Source: Pristionchus mayeri (lineage: Eukaryota > Nematoda > Chromadorea > Rhabditida > Neodiplogasteridae). Taken from it: a stretch of 64,000 bases of DNA. The notes under the pieces were generated by a model that saw nothing but the letters and a program-made list of their open reading frames with translations, ran no database searches and was not told where the DNA came from. Shown piece by piece: positions 11,005-24,565 of this stretch (within the stretch, counting starts at the first letter, position 1; each line of letters opens with the position of its first letter). Made by a program: the position numbers and the translations under genes. The DNA is taken from NCBI GenBank assembly GCA_036245805.1, contig BTRK01000005.1, forward strand, positions 22,110,984-22,174,983, given 5' to 3'.

Positions 11005-11439
11005 CACGGCCCCCGGAAGATCGACATAGACCAGTTGAAAATGTGTCACCTCATCAGGTGAAATCAGGCAAAACGCGCGCACGTTCAAATAGCTTACAGT
11101 GAAATTTGCCTGATTCGGCAAGTAAGTGCCTGATTTGCAAGGAGGATTGCCTGATTGTCAAGGAGGATAGCCTGATTGTCAAGGAGGTTAAAATTTCGTT
11201 AAAAAATATATTTCAGTTCGTGATTTATTTATATTTCACATTTCAAAAAAATATTTTTAAATTAATTAATTCAGTCTTGTTTCATCGTACTTATTGATAT
11301 GTTAGTGCAAGGAAGAGCTTAGTCGCCTTTTTCATGGATGGTCGCTGGATGTGAAAATATCATTTCTATGTTTAGTGCTAAGCGATTTTACAGCGCGACA
11401 CAGTTTCATGAGGCCAATGTCGATCTTCCGGGGGCCGTG
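11005..11439. mobile_element. CACGGCCCC-family MITE, 435 bp (left arm)
   Basis: A perfect 23-bp terminal inverted repeat starts CACGGCCCCCGGAAGATCGA. It sits in a run of C on both sides, which hides the target duplication. The interior carries repeated CCTGATT words (11100-11190). Other members: 30455-30728 (7-bp duplication) and 33888-34168. The mirror copy is 20626-21060. Subterminal word clusters plus 7-8 bp duplications are typical of hAT-like MITEs; this class assignment is an inference. Confidence 0.8.
11117..11190 (+). repeat. Tandem 21-bp repeat, three units
   Basis: Three successive units of the form GCCTGATTgtCAAGGAGGaT inside the CACGGCCCC MITE. In hAT elements such subterminal repeats bind transposase; here that role is an inference. 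Confidence 0.75.
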
Positions 11440-11980
11440 CCCCCCCCCCCCCCCGGAACGTTTCCTGGACAGCTATGTTTGGTATAGAAAAAGTGTCCTG
11501 TCGCGCTTGTATACTCTAATTACAGTGTACAAAATATTCACGTTTCAAACGGGGATGCCTATGGGTGACGGTTTTTGCCGAGAGAACAGTCTTTGCCATT
11601 ACCACTCCCAGATCGATTCTCTCGTGATTGGCGTGATATCATCACAAGGCTGAAAACTTGAGCAAACACGGCGAATCTCACCTTATCATTATGGAAGAAA
11701 GAGAAGCAGAGAAGAACCATTAGAATATTTAGCAACGCTGATCCCAACTGCCTATTATTATTATTATTATCACGTGTATCAGGAGTCAGTGGAGGTGTGC
11801 GGGAACATTTTCAAAAACAATTGTTCCTGATTTCACCCATATTATAGAGTTAGAATACCCTAGACACAAGTTTTCGAAAATTATGGGTTATAAGTTTTAC
11901 TGGCCCCTCTCTCTTTCTTGTGCGGCACGATTCGGAAGATCTACTCCCCCTCCCTTCCTATTTTCCCTAACCCCTAATTA
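11440..11980. other. Spacer between MITE and Tc1-like element
   Basis: A C-run (11440-11454), an ATT microsatellite (11755-11770) and the motif TCACGTGTATCAGGAGTCAG (11771), which recurs at 33305 and near 60060 and may be another repeat end. No gene seen. Confidence 0.45.
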
Positions 11981-14615
11981 CAGTACCGTGCAAGTTTCGC
12001 AACAAATTTGATGTTGTCATAACTTCGTTCAGAAATGAGCTAGAGACTTATGGGTGGAAGCATTCGAGAGGTAAATATCAGGAGAAAATAGCCATATGGC
12101 ACATAGTCTGAAACATAATTAACGCGGGTTTCTGAATTTAATTTCCCGCATCACAATTTTCATGTATTTTTTGAAACTCTACCATAAGTCGAAGTATTAC
12201 CATTGATATTTACAATCCACTATCTGCCTTGCTCGTTGCACATCGGAAAGAGCTAATATATCGATTATCCGAGACCTCCGAGATGTGTTTGAACGGCTAT
12301 ATCTTGGCTCCCAGTTGAGCGAGAGGGCCCCTATTTTGCAGGTACTATACACTAGAAGTGTAGAAACATTTTACCAAGTTTGATAGTGATCAGACAACGA
12401 ATTGCAAAAATCGAAATATTTTGGATGTTATCTCTCACGAACTGTGATGAAAGTATAACCATTGATGTTTACAAAACCACTACATGCCTTGCTCGTTGCA
12501 CATCGGAAAGAGCTAATATCACGCCTCTCATGAGAAAATCGAGCTGAGTCAGGGAATGGAGGGAAACTCGTGAAATGAGTTCTGCCCGGTTTTGGGCATC
12601 CCAAGGCATGCCTGACCACCTCCCAAAGTCTAATTGCGCAGACTTCATTTTGGAGCTTCATTCACCGGGTCACAATTCGGCATCACTCACTTTAAGGGCC
12701 GATTTCTCGAAAACGGTGACAGATTGAGTAAAATTGTCCCCTGAGTGACCCAGACTCATTTTCTGAGCTCTATCGATCTATCAAAACCAAATTCTCTAAA
12801 ACCCATTTTTCAGAGTGGTACACTCTAGGTCAATTTTCTCAAAAATGTAGGTAAAGTAGCAGCTCAAATTCTCACAGTGGATACATCTCAACGAGAGCTT
12901 TCCAATGAGTGGTTTGCTAAAAAAATACGAGAACCCTGGTGAGAGTTTAGCAACTTCGTCTGAATCGTTTGAACTTTATTTTCACTAGACTATTTTCATT
13001 TCACACCGCTCTTTTCGGAGCGGGCGGCCGAAAATAATCGATTTACAATCGATATCCCTGTTGAAAATAAAGTTCAAACGATTCAGACGAAGTTAAAAGG
13101 GCTAAACTCTCACCAGGGTTCTCGTATTTTTTTCGCAAACCACTCATTGGAAAGCTCTCGTTGAGATGTATCCACTGTGAGAATTTGAGCTGCTACTTTA
13201 CCTACATTTTTGAGAAAATTGACCTAGAGTGTACCACTCTGAAAAATGGTTTTTAGAGAATTTGGTTTTGATAGATCGATAGAGCTCAAAAAATGAGTCG
13301 GGGTCACTCAGAGGACAATTTTGCTGATGCCGAATTGCGACCCGGTGTATGAAGCTCCAAAATGAAATCTGCGCAATAAGACTTTGGGAGATTGTCACGC
13401 ATGCCTTAGGATGCCCAAAACCGGCTAGAACTCATTTCACGAGTTTCCCTCCATTCCCAAGAATGTCCATTCTAGCTCGATTCTTTCGTGAGAGGCGTGA
13501 TATATCGATTTTCCGAGACCTCCGAGATGTGTTGGAACGGCTATATCTTCTCTCCCAGTTGAGCGATAGGGCCCCTATTTCGCAGGTACTATACACTAGT
13601 AGTGTAGAAACATGTTATCAAATTTGATAGTGATGAGAAAACAAATTGCAAAAATCGAAAAATTTGGATATGAATTATGGACACGACTTTTACGCTATCG
13701 AAAAAAAATCCGTTTTCTTGCTCCTTTATGCAGAATATGTTAACGAATAAGTATGCGAAATTGCGAAATTAGACGATCTGTCCAGCATATTTTACAGCCC
13801 AATAACCACAAAGAGTCAGATAGTCATGCGCCATAAAACACGGTACAAGGTAAAATTGAATCTTGTTCAAATTGCATAAAACACACCCAACAGCTTTGCG
13901 AGTCCTAAATATGCGCATTTCTCATTGAATTGGAGCCAATTTTAAAGAAAGTCTCCAGTTATGCTAATCCGACTTTTGCTAAGGACCATTTATAACGACT
14001 TTGGCAATTCTGACTCTCTGTGGTTATTGCGCTGTAAAATGTGCTGGACAAATCGTCTCATTTCGCTATTTCGCATACTTATTCATTAACAGATTCTACA
14101 TAAAGGTGCAAGAAGTCGGATTTTTTCGATAGCGTTAAAAGTCGTTTCCATGTGTAAGAAAATTCGTGTCCAAAATATTTCGATTTTTGCAATTCGTTGT
14201 CTGATCACTATCAAACTTGGTAAAATGTTTCTACACTTCTAGTGTATAGTACCTGCAAAATAGGGGCCCTCTCGCTCAACTGGGAGCCAAGATATAGCCG
14301 TTCAAACACATCTCGGAGGTCTCAGATAATCGATATATTAGCTCTTTCCGATGTGCAACGAGCAAGGCAGATAGTGGATTGTAAATATCAATGGTAATAC
14401 TTCGACTTATGGTAGAGTTTCAAAAAATACATGAAAATTGTGATGCGGGAAATTAAATTCAGAAACCCGCGTTAATTATGTTTCAGACTATGTGCCATAT
14501 GGCTATTTTCTCCTGATATTCACCTCTCGAATGCTTCCACCCATAAGTCTCTAGCTCATTTCTGAACGAAGTTATGACAACATCAAATTTGTTGCGAAAC
14601 TTTTGCACGGTACTG
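11981..14615. mobile_element. Tc1-like composite foldback J, 2.6 kb (left arm)
   Basis: Ends are CAGTACCGTGCAAgTTTCGC and its inverse, each directly next to TA (11979-11980 and 14616-14617), as in Tc1/mariner elements. Three inverted pairs are nested: 11984-12425 with 14165-14612, 12240-12990 with 13040-13620, and 13680-13810 with 14010-14160. Frames at 12428-12661 and 13349-13627 are diverged copies of one sequence in opposite orientation. No DDE transposase was found. The mirror copy is 17449-20083. Confidence 0.8.
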
Positions 14616-14687
14616 TATATTCTCGAACACTCTATACTTGATGAAACGCCCTTGTGGTGTACGATAAATAAAATAAAATAAATAAAG

Positions 14688-15589
14688 TAGGGACCGCAGA
14701 GCTCCGTCCTTTCTGCCGTTCACCATTTTTTTGCATTGGGAAAACTCACACACCATCACACCACCATTTTATTTATTTATTTTCTCAGGTTTAATTTATT
14801 TTAATTAATTATTTTTTGCGTACAATCGATAGAGCATCATCTGAAGATACGAAATCATAACTGAATTAAGTAATTTAGTGGTTGTAAAACATAAATAAAT
14901 GCATTGTTAGAAAATTGCGCTTCACATTTTTCTAATGATTTGTATTTTTCTCTTTAAATCGCTCTATTGCATTGATTGGGCTAACCATCCCTACACTCTG
15001 TAGAGGTACTAGCGATGCTTGCGGTTCGTTCGCAAGCATGATATATGACTCTGTCTGAGACACTGTCGTCATTTTTATCGGTTAATCCTGATTTTCTCCA
15101 TTTTTCTGAGTGCACTATTTGATTTGAACGTTTAATCACATGTAGCCACCTCCCCTCTGCCCTAAACAGGTACTAAAAATGACGGTCCGTCGTTCGCAGA
15201 CTTGTTTATAGCACTCGAAGTTCAAAATGTGCAAACGCTCGATTCTCGGGCTGTACAGCAGTACAGTGCGATTAGTTGATCTTGAGCACGCCGTTCATAT
15301 AGGGTTACCAAAATAAACGGTAACAATTAAAAATTTAATAATCATAGAATGCATTAATTTATTTTTGAAAATATCCTTGTCTCAGAAGTAACAAATTCGC
15401 CCCAACTCCACCAAAAAATTACGGTCGATTTCTGGTAAAATGTGTATTTTTCAAAGGTATATTTATTAGTGCTATAATTTTTTTCAATGACTATTATTGT
15501 TCATAATCGATTCCGCAACCTCGATTTCATGAGATAAGAATCGCGGAATTTATTCAGAATGTATTTTTAACACCCCTCCGCGGTCCCTA
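14688..15589. mobile_element. TIR element K (left arm)
   Basis: Begins TAGGGACCGCAGAGCTCC and ends, inverted, TAGGGACCGCGGAGGGG. TAGGG ends suggest hAT, but no 8-bp duplication is visible. The interior is AT-rich and includes a short perfect hairpin at 15014 (GATGCTTGCG...CGCAAGCATG). Mirror copy 16475-17376. Confidence 0.55.
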
Positions 15590-15604
15590 GTTATCCAGAG
15601 CCCA

Positions 15605-16459
15605 GGTCCCAGAGCCGGCTTTTAGGATTTTTCCGGTTTTGCACCCGGCTACTCTGTATTTCAGCTGCCTTATTGTTGTATAGGAACCAACTATGCAAAA
15701 TTCACATGCACGAAAATATAAAATGTTCTCTTTTGCGACGGATTATGATATTTTAAGTATCACATTGCATGATTATGCTTAATTAAACATTGTTAGCATC
15801 TTAGTGAACCTTTTGAAACGATAGTTCTCAAAATTTCATATCTTGCATGTCGAATTTTAGATTTCATCAGTCCAGAGGGTTTCTTTTCGAGATTTATGAT
15901 CGGACTGCAGATGTATTGACTTATAATTAAATAACCCGCACATTTTATCATGTCTAATGTAGTTGAGCAGTAATACATGTAATCTGTGATACAAAGCTAA
16001 CTGAGAAGGCAAAAAATATCAGCTTTGTCTAACGTTCACCTTATAGGGACTATACAACAACAGTGAATCATAATTAATTTTGCATGTGTTACTGAAGAAA
16101 ATCAATGGGAACGATTAATTATACTTGGTTAAAGATAAAATGTGTCAATGCATGTGAAATCCGATCATAAATCTCGAAAATAAACCCTCTGGACTGATTA
16201 AATCTAAAATTCGACATTCAATGTTTGAAATTTTGAGAACTATCGTTTCAAAAGGTTCACTAAGATGCTAACAATGTTTAATTAAGCATAATCATGCAAT
16301 GTGATACTTAAAATATCATAATCCGTCGCAAAAGAGAACATTTTATATTTTCGTGCATGTGAATTTTGCATAGTTGGTTCCTATACAACAATAAGGCAGC
16401 TGAAATACAGAGTAGCCGGGTGCAAAACCGGAAAAATCCTAAAAGCCGGCTCTGGGACC
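15605..16459. mobile_element. Central foldback of P1, GGTCCCAGA family
   Basis: This element spans the centre of P1. Both ends read GGTCCCAGAGCCGGCTTTTA inward. Arms of about 300 bp enclose the 255-bp loop. The same terminal family bounds the centre of P2 (36113-37907), the pair 33442-36108 and 37912-40578, and a separate element at 58349-59957. Confidence 0.8.
15905..16159. other. Loop of palindrome P1
   Basis: The only unpaired sequence between the two P1 arms. It is AT-rich with no gene, terminal repeat or RNA that I recognise. Confidence 0.8.
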
Positions 16460-17448
16460 TGGGCTCTGGATAACTAGGGACCGCGGAGGGGTGTTAAAAA
16501 TACATTCTGAATAAATTCCGCGATTCTTATCTCATGAAATCGAGGTTGCGGAATCGATTATGAACAATAATAGTCATTGAAAAAAATTATAGCACTAATA
16601 AATATACCTTTGAAAAATACACATTTTACCAGAAATCGACCGTAATTTTTTGGTGGAGTTGGGGCGAATTTGTTACTTCTGAGACAAGGATATTTTCAAA
16701 AATAAATTAATGCATTCTATGATTATTAAATTTTTAATTGTTACCGTTTATTTTGGTAACCCTATATGAACGGCGTGCTCAAGATCAACTAATCGCACTG
16801 TACTGCTGTACAGCCCGAGAATCGAGCGTTTGCACATTTTGAACTTCGAGTGCTATAAACAAGTCTGCGAACGACGGACCGTCATTTTTAGTACCTGTTT
16901 AGGGCAGAGGGGAGGTGGCTACATGTGATTAAACGTTCAAATCAAATAGTGCACTCAGAAAAATGGAGAAAATCAGGATTAACCGATAAAAATGACGACA
17001 GTGTCTCAGACAGAGTCATATATCATGCTTGCGAACGAACCGCAAGCATCGCTAGTACCTCTACAGAGTGTAGGGATGGTTAGCCCAATCAATGCAATAG
17101 AGCGATTTAAAGAGAAAAATACAAATCATTAGAAAAATGTGAAGCGCAATTTTCTAACAATGCATTTATTTATGTTTTACAACCACTAAATTACTTAATT
17201 CAGTTATGATTTCGTATCTTCAGATGATGCTCTATCGATTGTACGCAAAAAATAATTAATTAAAATAAATTAAACCTGAGAAAATAAATAAATAAAATGG
17301 TGGTGTGATGGTGTGTGAGTTTTCCCAATGCAAAAAAATGGTGAACGGCAGAAAGGACGGAGCTCTGCGGTCCCTACTTTATTTATTTTATTTTATTTAT
17401 CGTACACCACAAGGGCGTTTCATCAAGTATAGAGTGTTCGAGAATATA

Positions 17449-20083
17449 CAGTACCGTGCAAAAGTTTCGCAACAAATTTGATGTTGTCATAACTTCGTTC
17501 AGAAATGAGCTAGAGACTTATGGGTGGAAGCATTCGAGAGGTGAATATCAGGAGAAAATAGCCATATGGCACATAGTCTGAAACATAATTAACGCGGGTT
17601 TCTGAATTTAATTTCCCGCATCACAATTTTCATGTATTTTTTGAAACTCTACCATAAGTCGAAGTATTACCATTGATATTTACAATCCACTATCTGCCTT
17701 GCTCGTTGCACATCGGAAAGAGCTAATATATCGATTATCTGAGACCTCCGAGATGTGTTTGAACGGCTATATCTTGGCTCCCAGTTGAGCGAGAGGGCCC
17801 CTATTTTGCAGGTACTATACACTAGAAGTGTAGAAACATTTTACCAAGTTTGATAGTGATCAGACAACGAATTGCAAAAATCGAAATATTTTGGACACGA
17901 ATTTTCTTACACATGGAAACGACTTTTAACGCTATCGAAAAAATCCGACTTCTTGCACCTTTATGTAGAATCTGTTAATGAATAAGTATGCGAAATAGCG
18001 AAATGAGACGATTTGTCCAGCACATTTTACAGCGCAATAACCACAGAGAGTCAGAATTGCCAAAGTCGTTATAAATGGTCCTTAGCAAAAGTCGGATTAG
18101 CATAACTGGAGACTTTCTTTAAAATTGGCTCCAATTCAATGAGAAATGCGCATATTTAGGACTCGCAAAGCTGTTGGGTGTGTTTTATGCAATTTGAACA
18201 AGATTCAATTTTACCTTGTACCGTGTTTTATGGCGCATGACTATCTGACTCTTTGTGGTTATTGGGCTGTAAAATATGCTGGACAGATCGTCTAATTTCG
18301 CAATTTCGCATACTTATTCGTTAACATATTCTGCATAAAGGAGCAAGAAAACGGATTTTTTTTCGATAGCGTAAAAGTCGTGTCCATAATTCATATCCAA
18401 ATTTTTCGATTTTTGCAATTTGTTTTCTCATCACTATCAAATTTGATAACATGTTTCTACACTACTAGTGTATAGTACCTGCGAAATAGGGGCCCTATCG
18501 CTCAACTGGGAGAGAAGATATAGCCGTTCCAACACATCTCGGAGGTCTCGGAAAATCGATATATCACGCCTCTCACGAAAGAATCGAGCTAGAATGGACA
18601 TTCTTGGGAATGGAGGGAAACTCGTGAAATGAGTTCTAGCCGGTTTTGGGCATCCTAAGGCATGCGTGACAATCTCCCAAAGTCTTATTGCGCAGATTTC
18701 ATTTTGGAGCTTCATACACCGGGTCGCAATTCGGCATCAGCAAAATTGTCCTCTGAGTGACCCCGACTCATTTTTTGAGCTCTATCGATCTATCAAAACC
18801 AAATTCTCTAAAAACCATTTTTCAGAGTGGTACACTCTAGGTCAATTTTCTCAAAAATGTAGGTAAAGTAGCAGCTCAAATTCTCACAGTGGATACATCT
18901 CAACGAGAGCTTTCCAATGAGTGGTTTGCGAAAAAAATACGAGAACCCTGGTGAGAGTTTAGCCCTTTTAACTTCGTCTGAATCGTTTGAACTTTATTTT
19001 CAACAGGGATATCGATTGTAAATCGATTATTTTCGGCCGCCCGCTCCGAAAAGAGCGGTGTGAAATGAAAATAGTCTAGTGAAAATAAAGTTCAAACGAT
19101 TCAGACGAAGTTGCTAAACTCTCACCAGGGTTCTCGTATTTTTTTAGCAAACCACTCATTGGAAAGCTCTCGTTGAGATGTATCCACTGTGAGAATTTGA
19201 GCTGCTACTTTACCTACATTTTTGAGAAAATTGACCTAGAGTGTACCACTCTGAAAAATGGGTTTTAGAGAATTTGGTTTTGATAGATCGATAGAGCTCA
19301 GAAAATGAGTCTGGGTCACTCAGGGGACAATTTTACTCAATCTGTCACCGTTTTCGAGAAATCGGCCCTTAAAGTGAGTGATGCCGAATTGTGACCCGGT
19401 GAATGAAGCTCCAAAATGAAGTCTGCGCAATTAGACTTTGGGAGGTGGTCAGGCATGCCTTGGGATGCCCAAAACCGGGCAGAACTCATTTCACGAGTTT
19501 CCCTCCATTCCCTGACTCAGCTCGATTTTCTCATGAGAGGCGTGATATTAGCTCTTTCCGATGTGCAACGAGCAAGGCATGTAGTGGTTTTGTAAACATC
19601 AATGGTTATACTTTCATCACAGTTCGTGAGAGATAACATCCAAAATATTTCGATTTTTGCAATTCGTTGTCTGATCACTATCAAACTTGGTAAAATGTTT
19701 CTACACTTCTAGTGTATAGTACCTGCAAAATAGGGGCCCTCTCGCTCAACTGGGAGCCAAGATATAGCCGTTCAAACACATCTCGGAGGTCTCGGATAAT
19801 CGATATATTAGCTCTTTCCGATGTGCAACGAGCAAGGCAGATAGTGGATTGTAAATATCAATGGTAATACTTCGACTTATGGTAGAGTTTCAAAAAATAC
19901 ATGAAAATTGTGATGCGGGAAATTAAATTCAGAAACCCGCGTTAATTATGTTTCAGACTATGTGCCATATGGCTATTTTCTCCTGATATTTACCTCTCGA
20001 ATGCTTCCACCCATAAGTCTCTAGCTCATTTCTGAACGAAGTTATGACAACATCAAATTTGTTGCGAAACTTGCACGGTACTG
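17449..20083. mobile_element. Tc1-like composite foldback J (right arm)
   Basis: Mirror of 11981-14615, again next to TA on each side (17447-17448 and 20084-20085). Nearly identical to the left copy. Confidence 0.8.
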
Positions 20084-20625
20084 TAATTAGGGGTTAGGGA
20101 AAATAGGAAGGGAGGGGGAGTAGATCTTCCGAATCGTGCCGCACAAGAAAGAGAGAGGGGCCAGTAAAACTTATAACCCATAATTTTCGAAAACTTGTGT
20201 CTAGGGTATTCTAACACTATAATATGGGTGAAATCAGGAACAATTGTTTTTGAAAATGTTCCCGCACACCTCCACTGACTCCTGATACACGTGATAATAA
20301 TAATAATAATAGGCAGTTGGGATCAGCGTTGCTAAATATTCTAATGGTTCTTCTCTGCTTCTCTTTCTTCCATAATGATAAGGTGAGATTCGCCGTGTTT
20401 GCTCAAGTTTTCAGCCTTGTGATGATATCACGCCAATCACGAGAGAATCGATCTGGGAGTGGTAATGGCAAAGACTGTTCTCTCGGCAAAAACCGTCACC
20501 CATAGGCATCCCCGTTTGAAACGTGAATATTTTGTACACTGTAATTAGAGTATACAAGCGCGACAGGACACTTTTTCTATACCAAACATAGCTGTCCAGG
20601 AAACGTTCCGGGGGGGGGGGGGGGG

Positions 20626-21060
20626 CACGGCCCCCGGAAGATCGACATTGGCCTCATGAAACTGTGTCGCGCTGTAAAATCGCTTAGCACTAAACATAGA
20701 AATGATATTTTCACATCCAGCGACCATCCATGAAAAAGGCGACTAAGCTCTTCCTTGCACTAACATATCAATAAGTACGATGAAACAAGACTGAATTAAT
20801 TAATTTAAAAATATTTTTTTGAAATGTGAAATATAAATAAATCACGAACTGAAATATATTTTTTAACGAAATTTTAACCTCCTTGACAATCAGGCTATCC
20901 TCCTTGACAATCAGGCAATCCTCCTTGCAAATCAGGCACTTACTTGCCGAATCAGGCAAATTTCACTGTAAGCTATTTGAACGTGCGCGCGTTTTGCCTG
21001 ATTTCACCTGATGAGGTGACACATTTTCAACTGGTCTATGTCGATCTTCCGGGGGCCGTG
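20626..21060. mobile_element. CACGGCCCC-family MITE (right arm)
   Basis: Mirror of 11005-11439, same length and same perfect terminal inverted repeat, also inside a homopolymer run. Confidence 0.8.
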
Positions 21061-21830
21061 GGGGGGGGAGGGGCTTCCCGGGAAGCCCCCCCCCCCCTAC
21101 CATGGTCATGGTGAAAATCATAGTAGGTCATGGGGAGGTCAAGACTAAGTACCATAACCAGTCGATTGTACATTATCGATTGATACCGTATATGGCTACC
21201 GTAACCCTCAATTATCGCGAACTGAGTTTTTTTCTCTAAAAAGGCAAATTACCGAACCGTTCCTTGGACAGCTATGATACCAAATTCATCCTCGCTTCTC
21301 CCCCAATGTAGAAATATATTTAAACAGCAAAAACTTCAATATGAAGTCGACATATTTTTAATATCATACATGTCAGCGAAATCAGAACGGCCACCGAGAG
21401 GCACCGAGAAATTTTCGATTTCTGGCTCTCTGCGAGTACGCAATTTTAATAGTCGTGGTTGTGCTCATATTTTTTCATGGTTGATTTGTTGGAATCGACC
21501 CGGACATGCCCGGTCAACTATGGCTAGAAATCGATTAATCGAAAGCAAACAATTATGGTGCGATTACGGTATTTTGGAAAGCTTATCTACCTTGGTGAGC
21601 TTTCCAAAATACCGTAATCGCACCAAAATGTTGTGTATTTGATTTATCGATTTCTAGCCATAATTGACCGGGCATGTCCGGGTCGATTCCGGCAAATCGA
21701 CCATGATAAAAAATATGAGCACAAAATATGAGACTTTTAAAATTGCGTATTCACAGAGAGCCAGAAATCGAAAATTTCTCGGTGGCTCTCGGTGGCCGTT
21801 CTCATTTCGCTGACATGTAGGATATATTAA

Positions 21831-23285
21831 GAATCGGTCCGCGAGAAAACGTAAGAACTGGCTGGGGGTCCCGGATGAGCTGTTTCCAATTATCACGGAA
21901 ATCGAACATGCATACCAAATACTGATCGCAGGCGGAGTATGACAGCTTTAGACCAACTTTCCGAAAAGTGGTCGTCTGGAAACTTTTTTTCGACCAAAAT
22001 TTTTTCTTCGATTTTAATAGCTTATTGTACGTAGTTTTACGTGAAAATGAATTTCATAGTGGCGAATTGCAGAAACGTCGTTTTTGCTTTCCAAAGTGCA
22101 AAAAACCTCAAAAATCGGCCCATTTTGGTGGTTTTTCAAAGTTTCTGAAAAACATTCCTATAGAATACAAAAACTTTTTTCGATGAAAAATACTTAACAG
22201 GTGGTAACACGTCTGGTATATAATTTTGAGCCAATTTCAGGAGCACGTTTTTTGGGAATTTCATCTCAAAACTTGGCATACTTTTCATTTTTGGTCACCT
22301 CAACCCTGCAATTTTTTGAGATTTCAAGGCGAATCATTTCTAATCTTTCCTGGATTAGTATTTCTACCCATATTATTTACATTTAAACCATCGGTGACTT
22401 TCAGTATTGCTTAACTTTTCAATTCATCCACCGAAATCGATTACTGGTTTTTACATGTTTTGACCCTGTGTTTTGGCAAGGTTATCTGAAAATCAGAAGG
22501 CTCAACTTCGGGACTATGTAAGTACATGTGAAGTATGCGAATAGAAATGTGTTCGATTGGTTTTGGAACCATCAGCTCATCATTGTTGCTAGTTTCAGCC
22601 CAATATGTGCTCAACTAATGCCAAAGTCACATGAATGCGTATCGAAAGATGACTCAAACATACTTTTTATGAGCTCTACTATAAAAAATTCGGACTCTAC
22701 GCTTGGAAATACATCAGCAAACGTGTTTTAGAATGTAAATACTTGAAAAAAATATTTTCCATATTTTTCACCATGTGAGGGTGAAAAAGTCGAAATTACA
22801 GAATGATGCAGACGACAAATTATGATGTATTTCCACGCGTAGAGTCCGATTTTTATAGTAGAGCTCATAAAAAGTGTGTTTGAGTCATCTTTCGATACGA
22901 ATTAATGTGACTTTGGCATTAATTGAGCACATATTGTGCTGAAACTAGCAACAATGATGAGCTGATGGTTCCTAACCCAATCCAACACATTTCTATTCGC
23001 ATATTTCACATGTACTTACATAGTCCCGAAGTTGAGCCTTCTGATTTTCAGATAACCTTGCCAAAACACAGGGTCAAAACATGTAAAAACCAGTAATCGA
23101 TTTCGGTGGATGAATTGAAAAGTTAAGCAATACTGAAAGTCACCGATGGTTTAAATGTAAATAATATGGGTAGAAATACTAATCCAGGAAAGATTAGAAA
23201 TGATTCGCCTTGAAATCTCAAAAAATTGCAGGGTTGAGGTGGCCAAAAATGAAAAGTATGCCTGCCAATTCTCGCGGACCGACTC
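21831..23285. mobile_element. Foldback element G (right arm)
   Basis: Mirror of 8781-10235, with TTAA at each side. A 3-base change near 21720 distinguishes this arm from the left one. Confidence 0.7.
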
Positions 23286-24141
23286 TTAAACAATGTAAAA
23301 GAAAACCGCGCGAAAAAAGTAAGCGAAAATTTTTAAAAAAATACGGTACTTGCTAACTTTGTAATACTAAGTACTACGGTTCATGTATTTTGCGGTAAGT
23401 TATTTTCAGAAGACCTGTGATATGAGCCCGTTTGCCAAAGAATCGAGCAGATCCGAATAGATTCGGCACAGCCAAAAAAATGCCGATTCCTTATAAGTTT
23501 GTGTTTCGGGGTGATCGAATGTGCTGAAAACGATGGGCACACTCATTTTGCACCCAGAGTCTGTTCGCTCCACACGTCACGTCGAAAACAGGTTTTCGCG
23601 TGTATCGCCATGGTGCTAAAATTACGCGACTGATGTTCCCGAGGTAGATTTTGATGCTGATTACGGCCATCCATTTCATTTCTCATGAATAATTAAAATA
23701 AATTTTACAAATTAAACTTTTCTTAGTCCAAAGCGTACTTAGCGAGTTACATGGTAGGATTCGCCGTAACGAGTGGATTCAGAATCTTTGTTTTTATCCA
23801 TATTGCTTCCGCGAAACCTTAAATTGAAAGCATTTAGTGAGCCGAGATCCACAGAAAGAGCGAGAGAACGGGTATCGCGTAGTGTTGGCGATTTGATTCC
23901 TGACCGACCGGTTCGATCGCGATTTGAGGAATGGAATGATTCCCAAACCTGTCCCTCCCTCAATTTTCTTACGTCAGCATGACCTGAGAAGAGATCCCAG
24001 TTTAGTCGCCTTGATGAGAGAAAGGCAGCGGAGGGGAAGGAAAGGAAGAGAAAAGATATTTAAAAAAAGAGAAGAAAATGCATCGTAGAAACTTGAAATA
24101 AGGAGTAAATCATAGCTAATAATTGAAAGAAATGGTGGCAG

Positions 24142-24565
24142 AAATTTGAATTGCGAATGCTATTCAAGGGGCAAATTGTGCACTCTTGGTGTTGTCATCC
24201 CCGATTGCAGACACTCGCAGCAGCATTCGGATTTGATGGAGGGGCTCCAGCTCTGATCTCTCTTATCATCATGCATTATGTGATGGGAGTGTACAACGAA
24301 GTATGTCTGCATATCATTTCAACTATCCACCCTTTCAATTCCTCAGTTTTCTTCGCTATGCACTGTCTTCATCACTCGGCGCATGGAGTTCGAGGCAGAT
24401 GAATTCGCTGCCAAATTGGGTCTCGCACCTCAACTCATCAATGCTCTTCTAAAATTGAGCAGGGACAATTTAAGTGTTCCAGTGAACGATCATTTATACT
24501 CGCTGTGCAGACACACCCATCCTCCCGTAATTGAAAGAATACAACATTTAAAAAAATTCTCATAA
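24142..24565 (+). pseudogene. ZMPSTE24: Duplicate of Ste24 exons 8-9, detached
   Basis: Same two exons as 7501-7924 (exon 8 at 24142-24300, exon 9 at 24347-24565), intact splice sites, identical protein text including FEADEF and the stop. On the plus strand these lie upstream of the copies of exons 2-7 (32100-33283), the reverse of gene order, and no exon 1 exists on this strand. They cannot form a Ste24 mRNA as placed. In the minus-strand gene they lie, antisense, inside intron 7. Confidence 0.85.

Larger units (their letters stand above)
923..15904. repeat. Palindrome P1, left arm
   Basis: This 15.0-kb arm is the reverse complement of 16160-29985. Pairing was followed along the arm by constant coordinate sums: 32064-32066 from the centre out to about 6.5 kb, then 29858 after a left-arm-only insertion, 31009 near 3.2 kb and 30908 at the outer edge. 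Identity is close to complete in the paired parts; most frames in one arm have an identical frame in the other. The arms differ by the 2.2-kb insertion at 4320-6524, a retroelement interior at 3512-4268, and sequence present only in the right arm (25595-27390). The arm holds exons 8-9 of the Ste24 gene. Confidence 0.93.
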
